Shown in pieces: positions 7,356 to 16,996 of a stretch of 50,677 bases of DNA. The stretch covers positions 1 through 50,677 of the forward strand of contig CAMIWE010000008.1 of assembly GCA_946402335.1 (NCBI GenBank), written 5' to 3'. The translations under genes and the position numbers were made by a program. Positions within the stretch are counted from its first letter, which is position 1, and every line of letters starts with the position of its first letter. Below the pieces are notes generated by a model, which ran no database searches, was not told the DNA's origin, and was given only the letters and a program-made list of their open reading frames with translations. This DNA comes from an uncultured Lachnoclostridium sp. (GTDB lineage Bacteria; Bacillota; Clostridia; Lachnospirales; Lachnospiraceae).

Positions 7356-9482
7356 TTACCCGATTGAACGCCTGAATGCAAGCGAATCCTCGGTTAGTCC
7401 GATTTCATCATTCACCATGTTTTTGAAGATTACACCGCTCTGTGCGGAAACATGAACCGTAAACTCTCCGTTTTTCGGAATCACGATGACGGCGTCCGGC
7501 CAGTACCCCGCCCGGTCGGTCTTCATGATCCGTACAAGCTTATGTGCATCCGAGATGCCGCACTTCCATGCCGGGACCGTAATATCACGGTCCTCTTCGT
7601 TGTTGTTGATAATGACGATCAGAACCGATGCCGCGTCAAAACGGCTGTAGCACAATACGCCCGGCGCCGTCGTGAGCATCAGAAGCGATCCGTTCCGGAG
7701 CGCCGGATAATTCTTATGGATCCGGATCATCTCCCGGTGGAATCCGAGCATTTCCCTATCCTCGCTGCCCCACGGATAGGTTCTTCGGTTATCGGGATCG
7801 GTCCAGCCGACCTGCCCCGCTTCATCTGCGTAATATACCGTCGGTGCGCCCGGCCAGGTCATCTGCATCATTACCGCTTCCCGCATGACCGCCCGGTTGA
7901 CATTCTCCCCGGCCGCTTCCGGTCCGAGGGTTGCCGTTCTTCCGACCATCCGGTTGGTTCTTGTCAAAAACCGCGAGTGATCGTGGTTCGAAAGCTCATT
8001 CATTGCCGACTGCAGGGCACCCGTTTCAAACTTCCGCATATTGCGGTGCATGGCTTCGACAAATGCCGCGTCGTTGTTCAACAGTTCCTCGGAATAGGCG
8101 TCGCTGTGCTTCTCCATACCGGTTAAAAACCACGTGACCGGCTCCATAAAGGCGTCATAGTTCATAACCGTATCCCATTCGTCTCCCGAAAGCCATTCCT
8201 CGGGGTCGCCATAGTGCTCTGCCAAGATTACGGCGTCACGGTTGGCCGCCTTTACATGCCTGCGGAATTCCTTCCAGAAGCTGTGATTAAACTCCCTGCT
8301 GTGCCCGAGGTCCGCTCCCACATCCAGTCTCCATCCGTCGATTCCGTACGGGGCGGAGACCCATTTTCTGCCAATCCGGAGCATTTCTTCGCACAACTCC
8401 GGCGACTGCTCGTAATTAAGCTTCGGTAACGTCGCGTGGTCCCACCAGCCTTCGTAGGTATCGTTACACGGCCAGGCATCCTCGCGGAAGCTGAAATAAT
8501 CGCGGTACGGACTGTCTGCGGATTGGTAAGCCCCAGGTGCAAAACCCTCGGCATCCTGATAGATGCCCTCGCGGTCCAGCCAGCGGTTAAAGGAACCGCA
8601 GTGATTGAATACCCCGTCGAGAATGATCCGCATGCCGCGCTTATGAATCTCCTCCACAAACTCCGCAAAGAATGCGTTGCTCGCCTCCAAGTTTTCAAGA
8701 TTCGTAACCCGCGCGATGTAGCGGTATGCATGACGGTTGTCGGTGTCTCCCTCAGGAAGAACCCGCGGGTCGTCATGCAGGATCACGCCGTAGTGGGGAT
8801 CCACATGATCGTAGTCCTGAATATCGTATTTGTGGTTCGAGGGGGAAACGAAGATAGGGTTCAGGTAAAGTACCTCAACCCCGAGACTCTGCAGGTAATC
8901 CAGTTTTTTCAATATGCCTTTTAAATCGCCGCCGTAGAACGTTCCGACATCACTGGCCTTCGGAAACGCATTCCAGTCCTCCACGCGGCTTACATAATCG
9001 TCAATATAATAGTATTCGCGGTCCGTCACGGAATTTTCGACATCAAAGCCCGCAAACCGGTCAACGAAGATCTGATACATGACCGCGCCCTTCGCCCAGT
9101 CGGGCGTACGAAACCCGGGCGTCACATGGAATTCCGCCTTCCGCTGCTCTGTTGCGTCGGTTTCATCCTCTCCGTAAGGATGCACGCCGTCCGTATCATA
9201 GGTATACTTCCCGTATGGGGTTTCCAGCAGAAAATGATAATGCACCCGTTCCGTTCCGAGAAGCGTTTCCGCCTCATACAAGGAAAACAGCACATGCGTC
9301 ATGACGCGGTACATCGGGATCCGGCGTCCGTTCAGGACAAGCCATGCCAGAAAACCTTCCCGGGCGGGCATGCGCAAGCGGATTTTTACAAGGCTGTTGC
9401 AATCCGGCTCGGATGGGCTTCGAAACAGCTCCGTTCCGTCATGAAAAAACGCTTCCTGCCAGGGATATTCCATCGTGCTCAT
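7356..9482 (-). CDS. GH13 alpha-amylase family enzyme (neopullulanase/cyclomaltodextrinase type)
   Basis: 708 residues, cytoplasmic (no signal peptide). An N-terminal beta domain (1-120) precedes the barrel. GH13 regions seen are DGVFNH (289-294), GWRLDVGAD with nucleophile Asp387, ILAEHYGD with acid/base Glu422, and NHDHS with transition-state Asp501. The inserted domain B and the N-terminal module match maltodextrin-cleaving, cyclomaltodextrinase-like enzymes. It would break down imported malto-oligosaccharides or glycogen-derived dextrins inside the cell. It is 74 bases downstream of hydF on the same strand, so it may be read through from the hyd operon; a functional tie between the two is not obvious. 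Confidence 0.93.
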   Translation of the reverse strand: MSTMEYPWQEAFFHDGTELFRSPSEPDCNSLVKIRLRMPAREGFLAWLVLNGRRIPMYRVMTHVLFSLYEAETLLGTERVHYHFLLETPYGKYTYDTDGVHPYGEDETDATEQRKAEFHVTPGFRTPDWAKGAVMYQIFVDRFAGFDVENSVTDREYYYIDDYVSRVEDWNAFPKASDVGTFYGGDLKGILKKLDYLQSLGVEVLYLNPIFVSPSNHKYDIQDYDHVDPHYGVILHDDPRVLPEGDTDNRHAYRYIARVTNLENLEASNAFFAEFVEEIHKRGMRIILDGVFNHCGSFNRWLDREGIYQDAEGFAPGAYQSADSPYRDYFSFREDAWPCNDTYEGWWDHATLPKLNYEQSPELCEEMLRIGRKWVSAPYGIDGWRLDVGADLGHSREFNHSFWKEFRRHVKAANRDAVILAEHYGDPEEWLSGDEWDTVMNYDAFMEPVTWFLTGMEKHSDAYSEELLNNDAAFVEAMHRNMRKFETGALQSAMNELSNHDHSRFLTRTNRMVGRTATLGPEAAGENVNRAVMREAVMMQMTWPGAPTVYYADEAGQVGWTDPDNRRTYPWGSEDREMLGFHREMIRIHKNYPALRNGSLLMLTTAPGVLCYSRFDAASVLIVIINNNEEDRDITVPAWKCGISDAHKLVRIMKTDRAGYWPDAVIVIPKNGEFTVHVSAQSGVIFKNMVNDEIGLTEDSLAFRRSIG

Positions 9483-9556
9483 ATCATTTCATCCGGCCTT
9501 CCGGCCGGCCTTTCGCTTTTGCAGATTGGGGCGGAAATACCGCCCCACGAAGCATT

Positions 9557-10795
9557 TTATCTGTTGATGCCGCTCTTGTCAAGCGGCGCAAGACTCCTCT
9601 TAAGAATCCCGTGCATATGCGCGATGGCGACCCCGTAATTGACGATCGGAACGCCAGCGTCTTCGGCTGATGCAAGGCGGTTTTTCATCTCCCGTTCCGA
9701 CAGCATGCAGCCTCCGCAATGTATGATCAGCCGGTAATCCGACGGGGAAACGGGGAAATTCCCTCCCGAGACAAATGTGTACGAAGGCTTCACGCCCGTG
9801 TGCTTTTCAATCCAGGCGGGAAGCTTCACGGTACCGATGTCGCCGCATTGTCTGTGGTGGGTGCAGCCCTCCGCGATCAGGACGCAGTCTCCGTCCCTAA
9901 GCCCGTCGATTGCCTCCGCCCCGCGTATTAACGTCTCAAGATCGCCCTTATAGCGTGCAAACAGGATGGAAAAGGAAGTAAGCGGAATTTCTTTCGGGAG
10001 TACTGCGTCAACTTTTCCGAACACCTGCGAATCGGTAATCACCAAAGCCGGCGGGTTACGAAGCGAAGCTATGACTGCCGTAAGCTCCTCCGGCTGACAC
10101 ACAATCGCCGTATGGTGTTCATCTAACAGTTCCCGAAGAACCGCCTGCTGCGGAAGGATCAGTCTACCCTTCGGCGCGGAAGCGTCAATCGGGCATACCA
10201 GAATGACAATGCTGCCGGGACTCAGCAGGTCGGTGACGATATGCTTTTGCTGCGCCGGCTTGCGGGCGCATGCCCCAAGAGTTTCCTTCAGCTCGTGGAT
10301 TCCTTCCCCGGTATGCGCGGAAGTGAAAAGGACCGGAATATCCGCACCTGCTGCCAGTGCCTTTCCTTCAGCTGCCCGCACATCCCGCACGGACGCTTCC
10401 GTCAGGTCTGCCTTTGTAAAGACCAAAATCCACGGGATGGAACGCTTCAAAAACGCCTCCGCCAGCTCCCTCTCCGCCGCGGAGAAGCCTTTTGTTCCGT
10501 CAACAGCCAAAACGGCGATATCCGTTTCCGCCAAAATCCGGTTCGTCCGAGCTACCCGCAGCTCGCCGAGTGCTCCCTCGTCGTCGATTCCGGGCGTATC
10601 AATCATCAATACCGGCCCGAGAGGCAGCAGTTCCATTGCTTTTCGCACCGGGTCGGTCGTCGTTCCCGGAACGTCCGAAACAATGCTTACATCCTGGGCG
10701 GTTACCGCATTCACAAGCGAGGATTTGCCGGCATTACGCCTTCCGAACCATGCAATATGAACCCGTTCGGCCGATACGGTTTCCTGTAAACTCAT
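9557..10795 (-). CDS. hydF: [FeFe]-hydrogenase H-cluster maturation GTPase HydF
   Basis: 412 residues. The N-terminal G domain has P-loop GRRNAGKSS (18-26), DTPGID (G3) and TKAD (G4). A dimerisation domain follows, then the C-terminal cluster domain with CTHHRQCGD and HCGGCM, giving the CxHx(n)CxxC set that binds the [4Fe-4S] cluster. HydF is the scaffold on which the 2Fe subcluster is assembled before delivery to the hydrogenase apoprotein. The ATG at 10795 has GGAGG upstream. It is the third gene in the order hydE-hydG-hydF. The hydrogenase itself is not in this window. Confidence 0.97.
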   Translation of the reverse strand: MSLQETVSAERVHIAWFGRRNAGKSSLVNAVTAQDVSIVSDVPGTTTDPVRKAMELLPLGPVLMIDTPGIDDEGALGELRVARTNRILAETDIAVLAVDGTKGFSAAERELAEAFLKRSIPWILVFTKADLTEASVRDVRAAEGKALAAGADIPVLFTSAHTGEGIHELKETLGACARKPAQQKHIVTDLLSPGSIVILVCPIDASAPKGRLILPQQAVLRELLDEHHTAIVCQPEELTAVIASLRNPPALVITDSQVFGKVDAVLPKEIPLTSFSILFARYKGDLETLIRGAEAIDGLRDGDCVLIAEGCTHHRQCGDIGTVKLPAWIEKHTGVKPSYTFVSGGNFPVSPSDYRLIIHCGGCMLSEREMKNRLASAEDAGVPIVNYGVAIAHMHGILKRSLAPLDKSGINR

Positions 10796-10813
10796 AATAT
10801 TCCTCCGTATACG

Positions 10814-10843
10814 GAAAGCGGAAAGCCGCGGCTCTCCGCTTTC
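10814..10843 (-). other. Strong hairpin between hydG and hydF
   Basis: GAAAGCGGA (10814-10822) pairs perfectly with TCCGCTTTC (10835-10843), and the loop itself pairs AGCC with GGCT. No T-run follows on the minus strand, so it is not a standard terminator. It is more likely an RNA-stability or processing element that sets the hydF:hydG ratio. Confidence 0.5.
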
Positions 10844-10895
10844 GTTATCATTACCCTGTTTCGGGAATCGGATCTCTCCGTTCCCGCCTCATTTC

Positions 10896-12353
10896 TCAGA
10901 ACCGGAAATCTCTCCGGTTCGAGTTTTTGATATCTTCGATGTTCTGCGTCGCAATCGCACGGACCTTTTCGTTCGGAATCTTCTTCAGTTCTTCCTCGAC
11001 CATCTTAAATCCGACCTCCGCGGTCTTCGGCGAAGCGTAGTCCACCAGATATTCCGTGAGTGTCATCAACGCATTCGGGTGGCAGCAATTGAGAATCTGT
11101 CCCTTCTTGCAAAGGCTCATGAAGCGGTCTCCGGTACGGCCTTCGCGGTAGCATGCGGTACAGAACGAAGGAATGTGTCCGCTTTCCATCAGCCAGCAGA
11201 CGACTTCGTCAAGGGAACGCTGGTCGGAAACATCGAACTGCTCCGTGTCATGCGGGCGCTCTTCGGGCGTATAGCCGGCATATCCGCCGACTGACGTTCT
11301 TGAACCGCCGCTCACCTGGGAAACGCCGAGGCGTAAGAGTTTGGAACGCACCTGCTCATTTTCCCGCGTCGAAATGATCATGCCGGTGTACGGAACCGCC
11401 AGACGGATGCAGGCCGTGATCTTGGCAAATGTCTCGTCGTCGATGCCGTTGTCGAACACATCGGGATCGATGTCATCCGCACGTTTTACACGCGGTACGC
11501 TGATCGTATGCGGTCCTACGCCGTGCACGGCTTCGAGATGCTCCGCATGCATGATCAGACCGGCAAATTCGTATTTATAAAGCTCAAGACCGAACAGTAC
11601 GCCGAGGCCGACGTCGTCGATGCCGCCCTCCATCGCGCGGTCCATTGCTTCGGTATGGTAGGCATAGTTGTGCTTCGGTCCGGCGGGATGCAGCCGCTCA
11701 TAGCTTTCCTTGTGGTAGGTTTCCTGGAACAGGATATAGGTGCCGATGCCGGCTTCCTTCAGTTTGCGGTAATTCTCCACCGTCGTAGCCGCGATATTGA
11801 CGTTCACGCGCCGGATGTCGCCGTTTTTGTGATGCACACTGTATATCGTCTTAATGCAGTCGAGAATGTACTCGATCGGGTTGTTAACCGGATCCTCGCC
11901 GGATTCGATCGCAAGCCGCTTATGGCCGAGATCCTGCAATGCAATGACCTCCGCGCGGACTTCGTCCTGCGTCAGCTTCTTACGCGGGATATGCTTGTTT
12001 TTAATGTGATAGGGACAGTAAACGCAGCTGTTCACACAATAGTTTGACAGATACAAAGGCGCAAAAATAACAATACGGTTTCCGTAAAATGCGAGTTTGA
12101 TTTCTTCTGCGATTTGATAGATGCGTTCAGTGATTTCGGGCAGGTCACAGGCGAGCAGGACGGAGGCTTCCCGGTGCGTCAGTCCCGCACAGGTGCAGCC
12201 GTTGCCGCTTTTCTTCGGACGTGCCTTTTCAAGAATGGATTCGATCAGCGGAAGGTCATGCTTATGCTCCTCCGCATACTGAAGAGTTGCGCGGATTTCT
12301 TCATCATTGATGAACTCCTCCGCACGAAGAGATTTGGGATCATACTTTGCCAT
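10896..12353 (-). CDS. hydG: [FeFe]-hydrogenase maturase HydG (radical SAM tyrosine lyase)
   Basis: About 485 residues. The radical SAM motif is CVNSCVYC (Cys106, 110, 113). The C-terminal cluster is CTAC...C with the sequence CTACYREGRTGDRFMSLC, matching the CX2CX22C auxiliary cluster. HydG cleaves tyrosine to p-cresol and dehydroglycine and turns the latter into the CO and CN ligands carried on an Fe(Cys) synthon. The ATG at 12353 has AAAGGA upstream; the longer frame to 12410 lacks a site and would add 19 non-family residues. Gaps are 134 bases after hydE and 100 before hydF. Confidence 0.97.
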   Translation of the reverse strand: MAKYDPKSLRAEEFINDEEIRATLQYAEEHKHDLPLIESILEKARPKKSGNGCTCAGLTHREASVLLACDLPEITERIYQIAEEIKLAFYGNRIVIFAPLYLSNYCVNSCVYCPYHIKNKHIPRKKLTQDEVRAEVIALQDLGHKRLAIESGEDPVNNPIEYILDCIKTIYSVHHKNGDIRRVNVNIAATTVENYRKLKEAGIGTYILFQETYHKESYERLHPAGPKHNYAYHTEAMDRAMEGGIDDVGLGVLFGLELYKYEFAGLIMHAEHLEAVHGVGPHTISVPRVKRADDIDPDVFDNGIDDETFAKITACIRLAVPYTGMIISTRENEQVRSKLLRLGVSQVSGGSRTSVGGYAGYTPEERPHDTEQFDVSDQRSLDEVVCWLMESGHIPSFCTACYREGRTGDRFMSLCKKGQILNCCHPNALMTLTEYLVDYASPKTAEVGFKMVEEELKKIPNEKVRAIATQNIEDIKNSNRRDFRF

Positions 12354-12487
12354 ATTCAATTGTCCTTTCTTGCGGGTCAGAAAATACTTCCCCGTCAGAT
12401 ATGTAATCATTATAACATAACTGTCAATCCGTTCGGACGGACGGTTTTGTTACGATTTCACCCGGAGCCGGCATGCTCCGGTTTGGC

Positions 12488-13543
12488 TCATGCTTCCTTT
12501 CGGAAGTCTCCGCGCTCCATCGAGAGCTCATACCCGATCGCATTGATGCGGCTCTCAAGGCAGCGGATGCACTGGGCGGATTCCTCGCCGGTGCAGATTT
12601 TGTTATCATACAGTTCATACTGCTTTCGAACGCTTACCGGGCTTAAGTTCGGCATCAGCACATTGGCCCCCGAAAGAATGCCGAGTTCGCGTCCCCTTTG
12701 GTGCATGGTTCCGAGTGCGGTCGTTGCGGGAAGCAGCACATTCGGAAGCATCAGGCGGATTATGCTTAACAGATAGCAGGTCAGTTCCACGCTTCCTGCC
12801 GGTTCCTTTGCAAACGGCGTCTCATGATGCGGGATAAACGGTCCGATCCCGCACATTTCCGGACGGAATGTTTCGATGAACTTAAGGTCTTTTGCGAGAT
12901 GCGCAGGCGTCTGATAAGGAGAACCGACCATAAATCCGCAGCCGGTCTGATACCCGAGGTCCTTTAGATCTCGCAGGCAGCGCATGCGGTTTTCAAAGCT
13001 CATCTCCGTCGGGTGCAGCATTTTATAATGCTCAGGGTCGGCCGTTTCATGCCTTAACAGATACCGGTCGGCCCCCGCTTCGCGAAGCTTTTGATAACTC
13101 TCGCGACTCCGCTCGCCCAAAGAAAGCGTTACCGCGCAGTCCGGATGCGCTTCTTTCAGTCTTCGCACAAGAGCGCACAGGATTTCATCGGTATCGGCCG
13201 GAAGTTCTCCTCCCTGTAAGACAAATGTGCGGAACCCGAGGCGGTATCCCTCCTCCGCACAGGAAACGATCTCGTCGCCTGTCAGCCGGTACCGTTCACA
13301 GTTACGGTTGCTTCTTCGGATGCCGCAATAAAGGCAGTCGTTTTTACATATGTTTCCGATCTCGATCAGGCCGCGTACATATACCTTGTTTCCGTAAATC
13401 CTTCTGCGGACATTGACCGCTGCTTCGGCAAGACAGGCCGCAGCCTCTTCGTCACGTTCCCGGATCAGCTGCTCATAACCTTCTTCGGTAAGCGAGTGCT
13501 CCGCGATCAGGCGGTCCGCCAGCTTCTTTACTTCTTCGTTCAT
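12488..13543 (-). CDS. hydE: [FeFe]-hydrogenase maturase HydE (radical SAM)
   Basis: About 351 residues with the BioB-like radical SAM motif CKNDCLYC (Cys66, 70, 73) and a TIM-barrel core (FVLQGGELP, LRHETADPEHYKMLHP, GCGFMVGSPYQT). HydE acts on the HydG-derived iron synthon on the way to the dithiomethylamine-bridged 2Fe cluster. The start chosen is the ATG at 13543 with AAAGGA six bases upstream; an in-frame GTG at 13579 would add 12 residues without a good site. As first gene of hydE-hydG-hydF, its leader carries an attenuator-like hairpin at 13586-13614. Confidence 0.96.
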   Translation of the reverse strand: MNEEVKKLADRLIAEHSLTEEGYEQLIRERDEEAAACLAEAAVNVRRRIYGNKVYVRGLIEIGNICKNDCLYCGIRRSNRNCERYRLTGDEIVSCAEEGYRLGFRTFVLQGGELPADTDEILCALVRRLKEAHPDCAVTLSLGERSRESYQKLREAGADRYLLRHETADPEHYKMLHPTEMSFENRMRCLRDLKDLGYQTGCGFMVGSPYQTPAHLAKDLKFIETFRPEMCGIGPFIPHHETPFAKEPAGSVELTCYLLSIIRLMLPNVLLPATTALGTMHQRGRELGILSGANVLMPNLSPVSVRKQYELYDNKICTGEESAQCIRCLESRINAIGYELSMERGDFRKEA

Positions 13544-13583
13544 GGGATTTCCTTTCCTGGGAGAAGTTTCCTCAGACACAATG

Positions 13584-13614
13584 AAAAACGCCGCTGTTGG
13601 GGGCAGCGGCGTTT
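13584..13614 (-). terminator. Terminator/attenuator-like hairpin in the hydE leader
   Basis: AAACGCCGCTG (13586-13596) pairs with CAGCGGCGTTT (13604-13614), 11 bp with a seven-base loop. Read on the minus strand the stem ends in a run of five Ts. It lies about 43 bases upstream of the hydE start and downstream of the AT-rich promoter region. It could terminate transcripts from the lipoprotein gene at 13791 or attenuate the hyd operon. Confidence 0.6.
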
Positions 13615-13790
13615 CTCGGAGAAGGTATTTTTGTTACTTATGGGGTGTAGCAAAAACTATATAATGTATTGGGGTTTACAGCCATTATAATAGCACCGCC
13701 CCGCGATTTAGTGTGCACAAAGTTTACAAAACCGTATACTCTTTTTTGTGCAACTTGCATATATAGTCTCTCAATCACCCTTCATTCGGA
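13615..13790 (-). promoter_or_regulatory. AT-rich control region upstream of hydE
   Basis: A good minus-strand -10 (TATAAT, 13689-13684) has no recognisable -35 at 16-19 bases, which suggests an activator-dependent promoter. Upstream of it, 13715-13733 holds CACAAAGTTTACAAAA, a near copy of a sequence at 27103-27120 upstream of the other radical SAM operon. The region also ends transcription of the lipoprotein gene, though no separate terminator is seen. Confidence 0.45.
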
Positions 13791-14975
13791 TTAATCATCC
13801 ATGCCATTCATCAATCCGCCGAGCATCGGAGCAAGGCTTGCAAGAACATCCTTGAAATCACGAAGCTTCGTGATGTTGGAAGGAGCGGAGATGCTCGAAA
13901 CATCGTCCGAGATCCGGATGCTGTAATCCGCCTTAACTTCGTTGCCGTCATCCTTAAGAAGTGCCGTACCCTTGATCTTGAATCCGGTATCGGTAGCCTT
14001 AACCGTCATCTCAAGGTTCTGGTCTTTCATCTGCTCGTCGGTCAGATCCTCGGCAGCTTTACGAATCTTGCCGATTGCCTCGGTAAGGCTTCCCTTAATC
14101 TCATCCGCATTGCCGATCTCGCCCTCGAGCTCGTCCTTGACCGCAGCATTCAGATCCTGGGACTTGATCTCATTGATCAAAGCATCAATCTGAGCCTGCT
14201 CAACACCTGCTGCGGAAGCAAGGATGTTAATGTCCTCGCCGTAGTAATCAAGGAGCTTCTTTACATATGCATTCAAATCGATCTTATCAAGGCTGTTGTT
14301 ATTGATTGCCTTCTCGATATCGGGAGTCTTCTTCTCCATGTAATCGGCAGTAGCGCTCAAAAACGTCTTGTAAGACTGTGCATTCGTAAACTTAATGGAG
14401 AAATCGCCTTTCTCGCCGGTAACCTCTGCATCCTTAAGAGCAGCCTTCAGGAAATCCGAAGATCCGTCTGCAAAACCGGTAACAACGCTCATCAGTTCTG
14501 CAATGTCAAGGTCATCCGGAAGCGGAACTGCGAAATATCCGAGATTCATGTTGGCAAACATGTCGGCAACCTCTGCGCCGCCGGCAGCGCCTGCGACCTT
14601 AATGATCTCGGCAAGGTTGATGTAAGCCATCTTATCCTTGATGATGATCACGTCGTCTGCGGACATATTCATCTTCTGGTCTTTCGTGTTAACATCAGCG
14701 GAAATGCCGATCTTGAAATTTCCTTTGCCGTCCGTAATCGCATTGATCGTACCGTTAACATGACCCTGCTCGCCGGCATCGGCATCAATCGTCAGAATCA
14801 CGGTACCTTTCTCAAATTTCTGAAGAGCGTCTACGATATCATATACGGATTCGTATGACTTCGCGGACTTTTTCTTCTTGCCGGAATCCTTCTCGTCGTC
14901 CTTGTCACCGCATGCGGTAAGACAGGTCAGGCCGAGAATCATAATCATAAACAGTGCAACAATTCTCTTCTTCAT
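13791..14975 (-). CDS. Hypothetical lipoprotein
   Basis: 394 residues with a type II signal peptide (MKKRIVALFMIMILGLTCLT, then AC as the lipobox cysteine at about 22). A short Lys/Asp-rich linker (DKDDEKDSGKKKKSAKS) follows, then a beta-rich body with alternating acidic and hydrophobic stretches (TVILTIDADAGEQGHVNGTI). This layout recalls LppX/LolA-like lipid-binding lipoproteins of Gram-positives, but no motif proves it. It is anchored on the outer face of the membrane. It has its own promoter (15038-15066), so it is transcribed separately from ftsH. The function is unknown. Confidence 0.8.
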   Translation of the reverse strand: MKKRIVALFMIMILGLTCLTACGDKDDEKDSGKKKKSAKSYESVYDIVDALQKFEKGTVILTIDADAGEQGHVNGTINAITDGKGNFKIGISADVNTKDQKMNMSADDVIIIKDKMAYINLAEIIKVAGAAGGAEVADMFANMNLGYFAVPLPDDLDIAELMSVVTGFADGSSDFLKAALKDAEVTGEKGDFSIKFTNAQSYKTFLSATADYMEKKTPDIEKAINNNSLDKIDLNAYVKKLLDYYGEDINILASAAGVEQAQIDALINEIKSQDLNAAVKDELEGEIGNADEIKGSLTEAIGKIRKAAEDLTDEQMKDQNLEMTVKATDTGFKIKGTALLKDDGNEVKADYSIRISDDVSSISAPSNITKLRDFKDVLASLAPMLGGLMNGMDD

Positions 14976-15037
14976 AGTTTTCCATCCTTTCTTTACTTGA
15001 TAAGAAAAAACAGGTTCTTTTGTTAAACCACATTTAC

Positions 15038-15066
15038 ATTATACAACTCTTCGTTGTCAAATGCAA
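15038..15066 (-). promoter_or_regulatory. Predicted sigma-A promoter of the lipoprotein gene
   Basis: Minus strand TTGCAT (15066-15061), a 17-base spacer, then TATAAT (15043-15038). The spacer itself contains a second TTGACA, too close to the -10 to serve as the -35. The leader to the ATG at 14975 is about 55 bases. Confidence 0.75.
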
Positions 15067-15110
15067 TAACCATATGTGATTTTTTTGTGACATTTCTCCC
15101 CTACAAAGGC

Positions 15111-16961
15111 TTAATCCAGTTGAATATCGGTGATGACCGGCTGCTCGGGAACGATTCCGAACAACGCCTCGAACTCTTCCTTCGTGATTCTTTCTTTCTC
15201 CAAAAGAAGATTTGCGCAGGCATTCAGTACCGAAAGATTCTCTTTGATCAGGCGCTCTGCCTCACGGTAACAGTCATCAATGATACGGCGCACTTCCTCA
15301 TCAATCGCATTGGCCACGTTTTCACTGTAGCTTCTGGGATGGGCAAGGTCGCGTCCGATGAATACTTCCTCATCGTCCATATCGTAGTTCACCGTACCGA
15401 GGGTTTCCGAAAAACCGTACTTGGTGATCATGGCACGGGCGGTAGCCGTCGCGGACTTGATATCCATGCTGGCACCGGTCGTGATGTCGTCAAATACAAG
15501 GCTCTCCGCAACGCGGCCGCCGAGATCGACGATAATCTGCTGAAGCATTTTCCCCTTCGTAAGGAACATTTCATCCCGTTCCGGTAGCGGCATCGTATAA
15601 CCTGCTGCGCCGTTGCCCGTCGGAATGATGGAAACATTATACACCGGCCCCACATCCGGCAATACATGGAAGAGAATAGCGTGGCCCGCTTCGTGGAAGG
15701 CCGTGATGCGGCGTTCCTTTTCCGAAACTACGCGGCTTCTCTTCTCGGTGCCGACGCCGACACGGATCAGAGACTTCTTCACATCTTCTTCGGTCAGGAA
15801 TACACGGTCCTCTTTCGCCGCGCTGATGGCTGCCTCGTTCATCAGGTTCTCAAGATCCGCACCGGTAAAGCCGGCCGTGATCTGCGCCAGATGCTCAAGG
15901 TTGACATCCTCGGACAGCGGCTTGTTCGCAGCGTGTACCTTCAGGATCTCCAAACGGCCTTTTACGTCCGGGCGCCCGATCATGACTTTCCGGTCAAAAC
16001 GGCCCGGTCTTAAGATCGCGGGATCGAGAATGTCTACACGGTTCGTTGCCGCAAGAACAATAATTCCTTCATTTATCGTGAAGCCGTCCATCTCCACCAG
16101 GAGCTGGTTCAGCGTCTGCTCACGTTCATCATGGCCGCCGCCGAGACCGGAGCCTCGTTTTCTGGCAACCGCGTCGATCTCATCGACAAATACGATACAA
16201 GGGCAGTTTTTCTTCGCCTGGTCGAACAGGTCACGCACACGGGATGCACCGACACCGACGAACATTTCTACGAAATCGGAACCGGAAATGGAGAAGAACG
16301 GAACGCCCGCCTCTCCGGCTACTGCCTTTGCAAGGAGCGTCTTACCGGTACCGGGAGGACCCTCCATCAGGATTCCTTTCGGAATTCTTGCGCCGACCTT
16401 CAGGTACTTCTTCGGATTGGCAAGGAAATCAACGACTTCCCGCATTTCCTCCTTTTCCTCATGAAGGCCTGCTACCTTGCTGAAATTAATGCCCATCTGA
16501 CCCGGCATCGTAACCTCGGCACGGCTCTTTCCGAAATTCATCAGCTGGGAATTTCCGCCGCCGAGTGCATGCGTCAGGGACAGATAGAACATGATCACGA
16601 TCAGTGCGAGGATCAAAAACGGGAACACATTGGTCCAGAACCAGTGCGGCTTGTTAATGTCCGAAACACCGTATTCGATGTCCTTTGCCTCTACTTCCGC
16701 AATAATGCGGTTAACATCCGTTGTGTGGAAGCGCTTTTCTTTGCCGTCTTCCAGCATAACGTAGATCGTACCGGAGGGAACCTCCTCGTTTTGTACGATG
16801 GATACACTCTGCACCTGACCGGAATTCAACGCATCCACAAAGGAATCATGGGTGAATTCCATGTTCTTCCTCGAAATGATCGAGGAATAGATCAGGGAGA
16901 AGATCAGTACCCCCAGCAGGAGCAGGTAAAAGACCGCTCCGCCTCCTCTTCTTTTCTTCAA
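15111..16961 (-). CDS. ftsH: ATP-dependent zinc metalloprotease FtsH
   Basis: About 616 residues. Two membrane segments (about 8-28 and 110-130) flank an outer domain. The AAA module has Walker A GPPGTGKT (201-208), Walker B FVDEID (near 258) and the second region of homology with RPGRFDR. The protease domain has HEAGH (423-427). FtsH is a membrane hexamer that degrades misfolded membrane and regulatory proteins. The TTG at 16961 is chosen because GAGGTAG lies five bases upstream. A TTG at 17000 overlapping the hpt stop (TTGA) would add 13 residues but lacks a site. It is the last gene of the core cluster. Confidence 0.96.
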   Translation of the reverse strand: MKKRRGGGAVFYLLLLGVLIFSLIYSSIISRKNMEFTHDSFVDALNSGQVQSVSIVQNEEVPSGTIYVMLEDGKEKRFHTTDVNRIIAEVEAKDIEYGVSDINKPHWFWTNVFPFLILALIVIMFYLSLTHALGGGNSQLMNFGKSRAEVTMPGQMGINFSKVAGLHEEKEEMREVVDFLANPKKYLKVGARIPKGILMEGPPGTGKTLLAKAVAGEAGVPFFSISGSDFVEMFVGVGASRVRDLFDQAKKNCPCIVFVDEIDAVARKRGSGLGGGHDEREQTLNQLLVEMDGFTINEGIIVLAATNRVDILDPAILRPGRFDRKVMIGRPDVKGRLEILKVHAANKPLSEDVNLEHLAQITAGFTGADLENLMNEAAISAAKEDRVFLTEEDVKKSLIRVGVGTEKRSRVVSEKERRITAFHEAGHAILFHVLPDVGPVYNVSIIPTGNGAAGYTMPLPERDEMFLTKGKMLQQIIVDLGGRVAESLVFDDITTGASMDIKSATATARAMITKYGFSETLGTVNYDMDDEEVFIGRDLAHPRSYSENVANAIDEEVRRIIDDCYREAERLIKENLSVLNACANLLLEKERITKEEFEALFGIVPEQPVITDIQLD

Positions 16962-16996
16962 AATGACTACCTCACGCTGCCCTCGCAGCCCTTTCT

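Noticed and set aside
6056..7375. A 439-codon plus-strand frame over the ABC genes
   Set aside because: It runs antisense to an ATPase with all motifs and lacks a start site or recognisable domains.
13715..13733. Rex operator at the hyd promoter
   Set aside because: Half-sites are in direct, not inverted, orientation, unlike TTGTTAAnnnnTTAACAA-type Rex sites.
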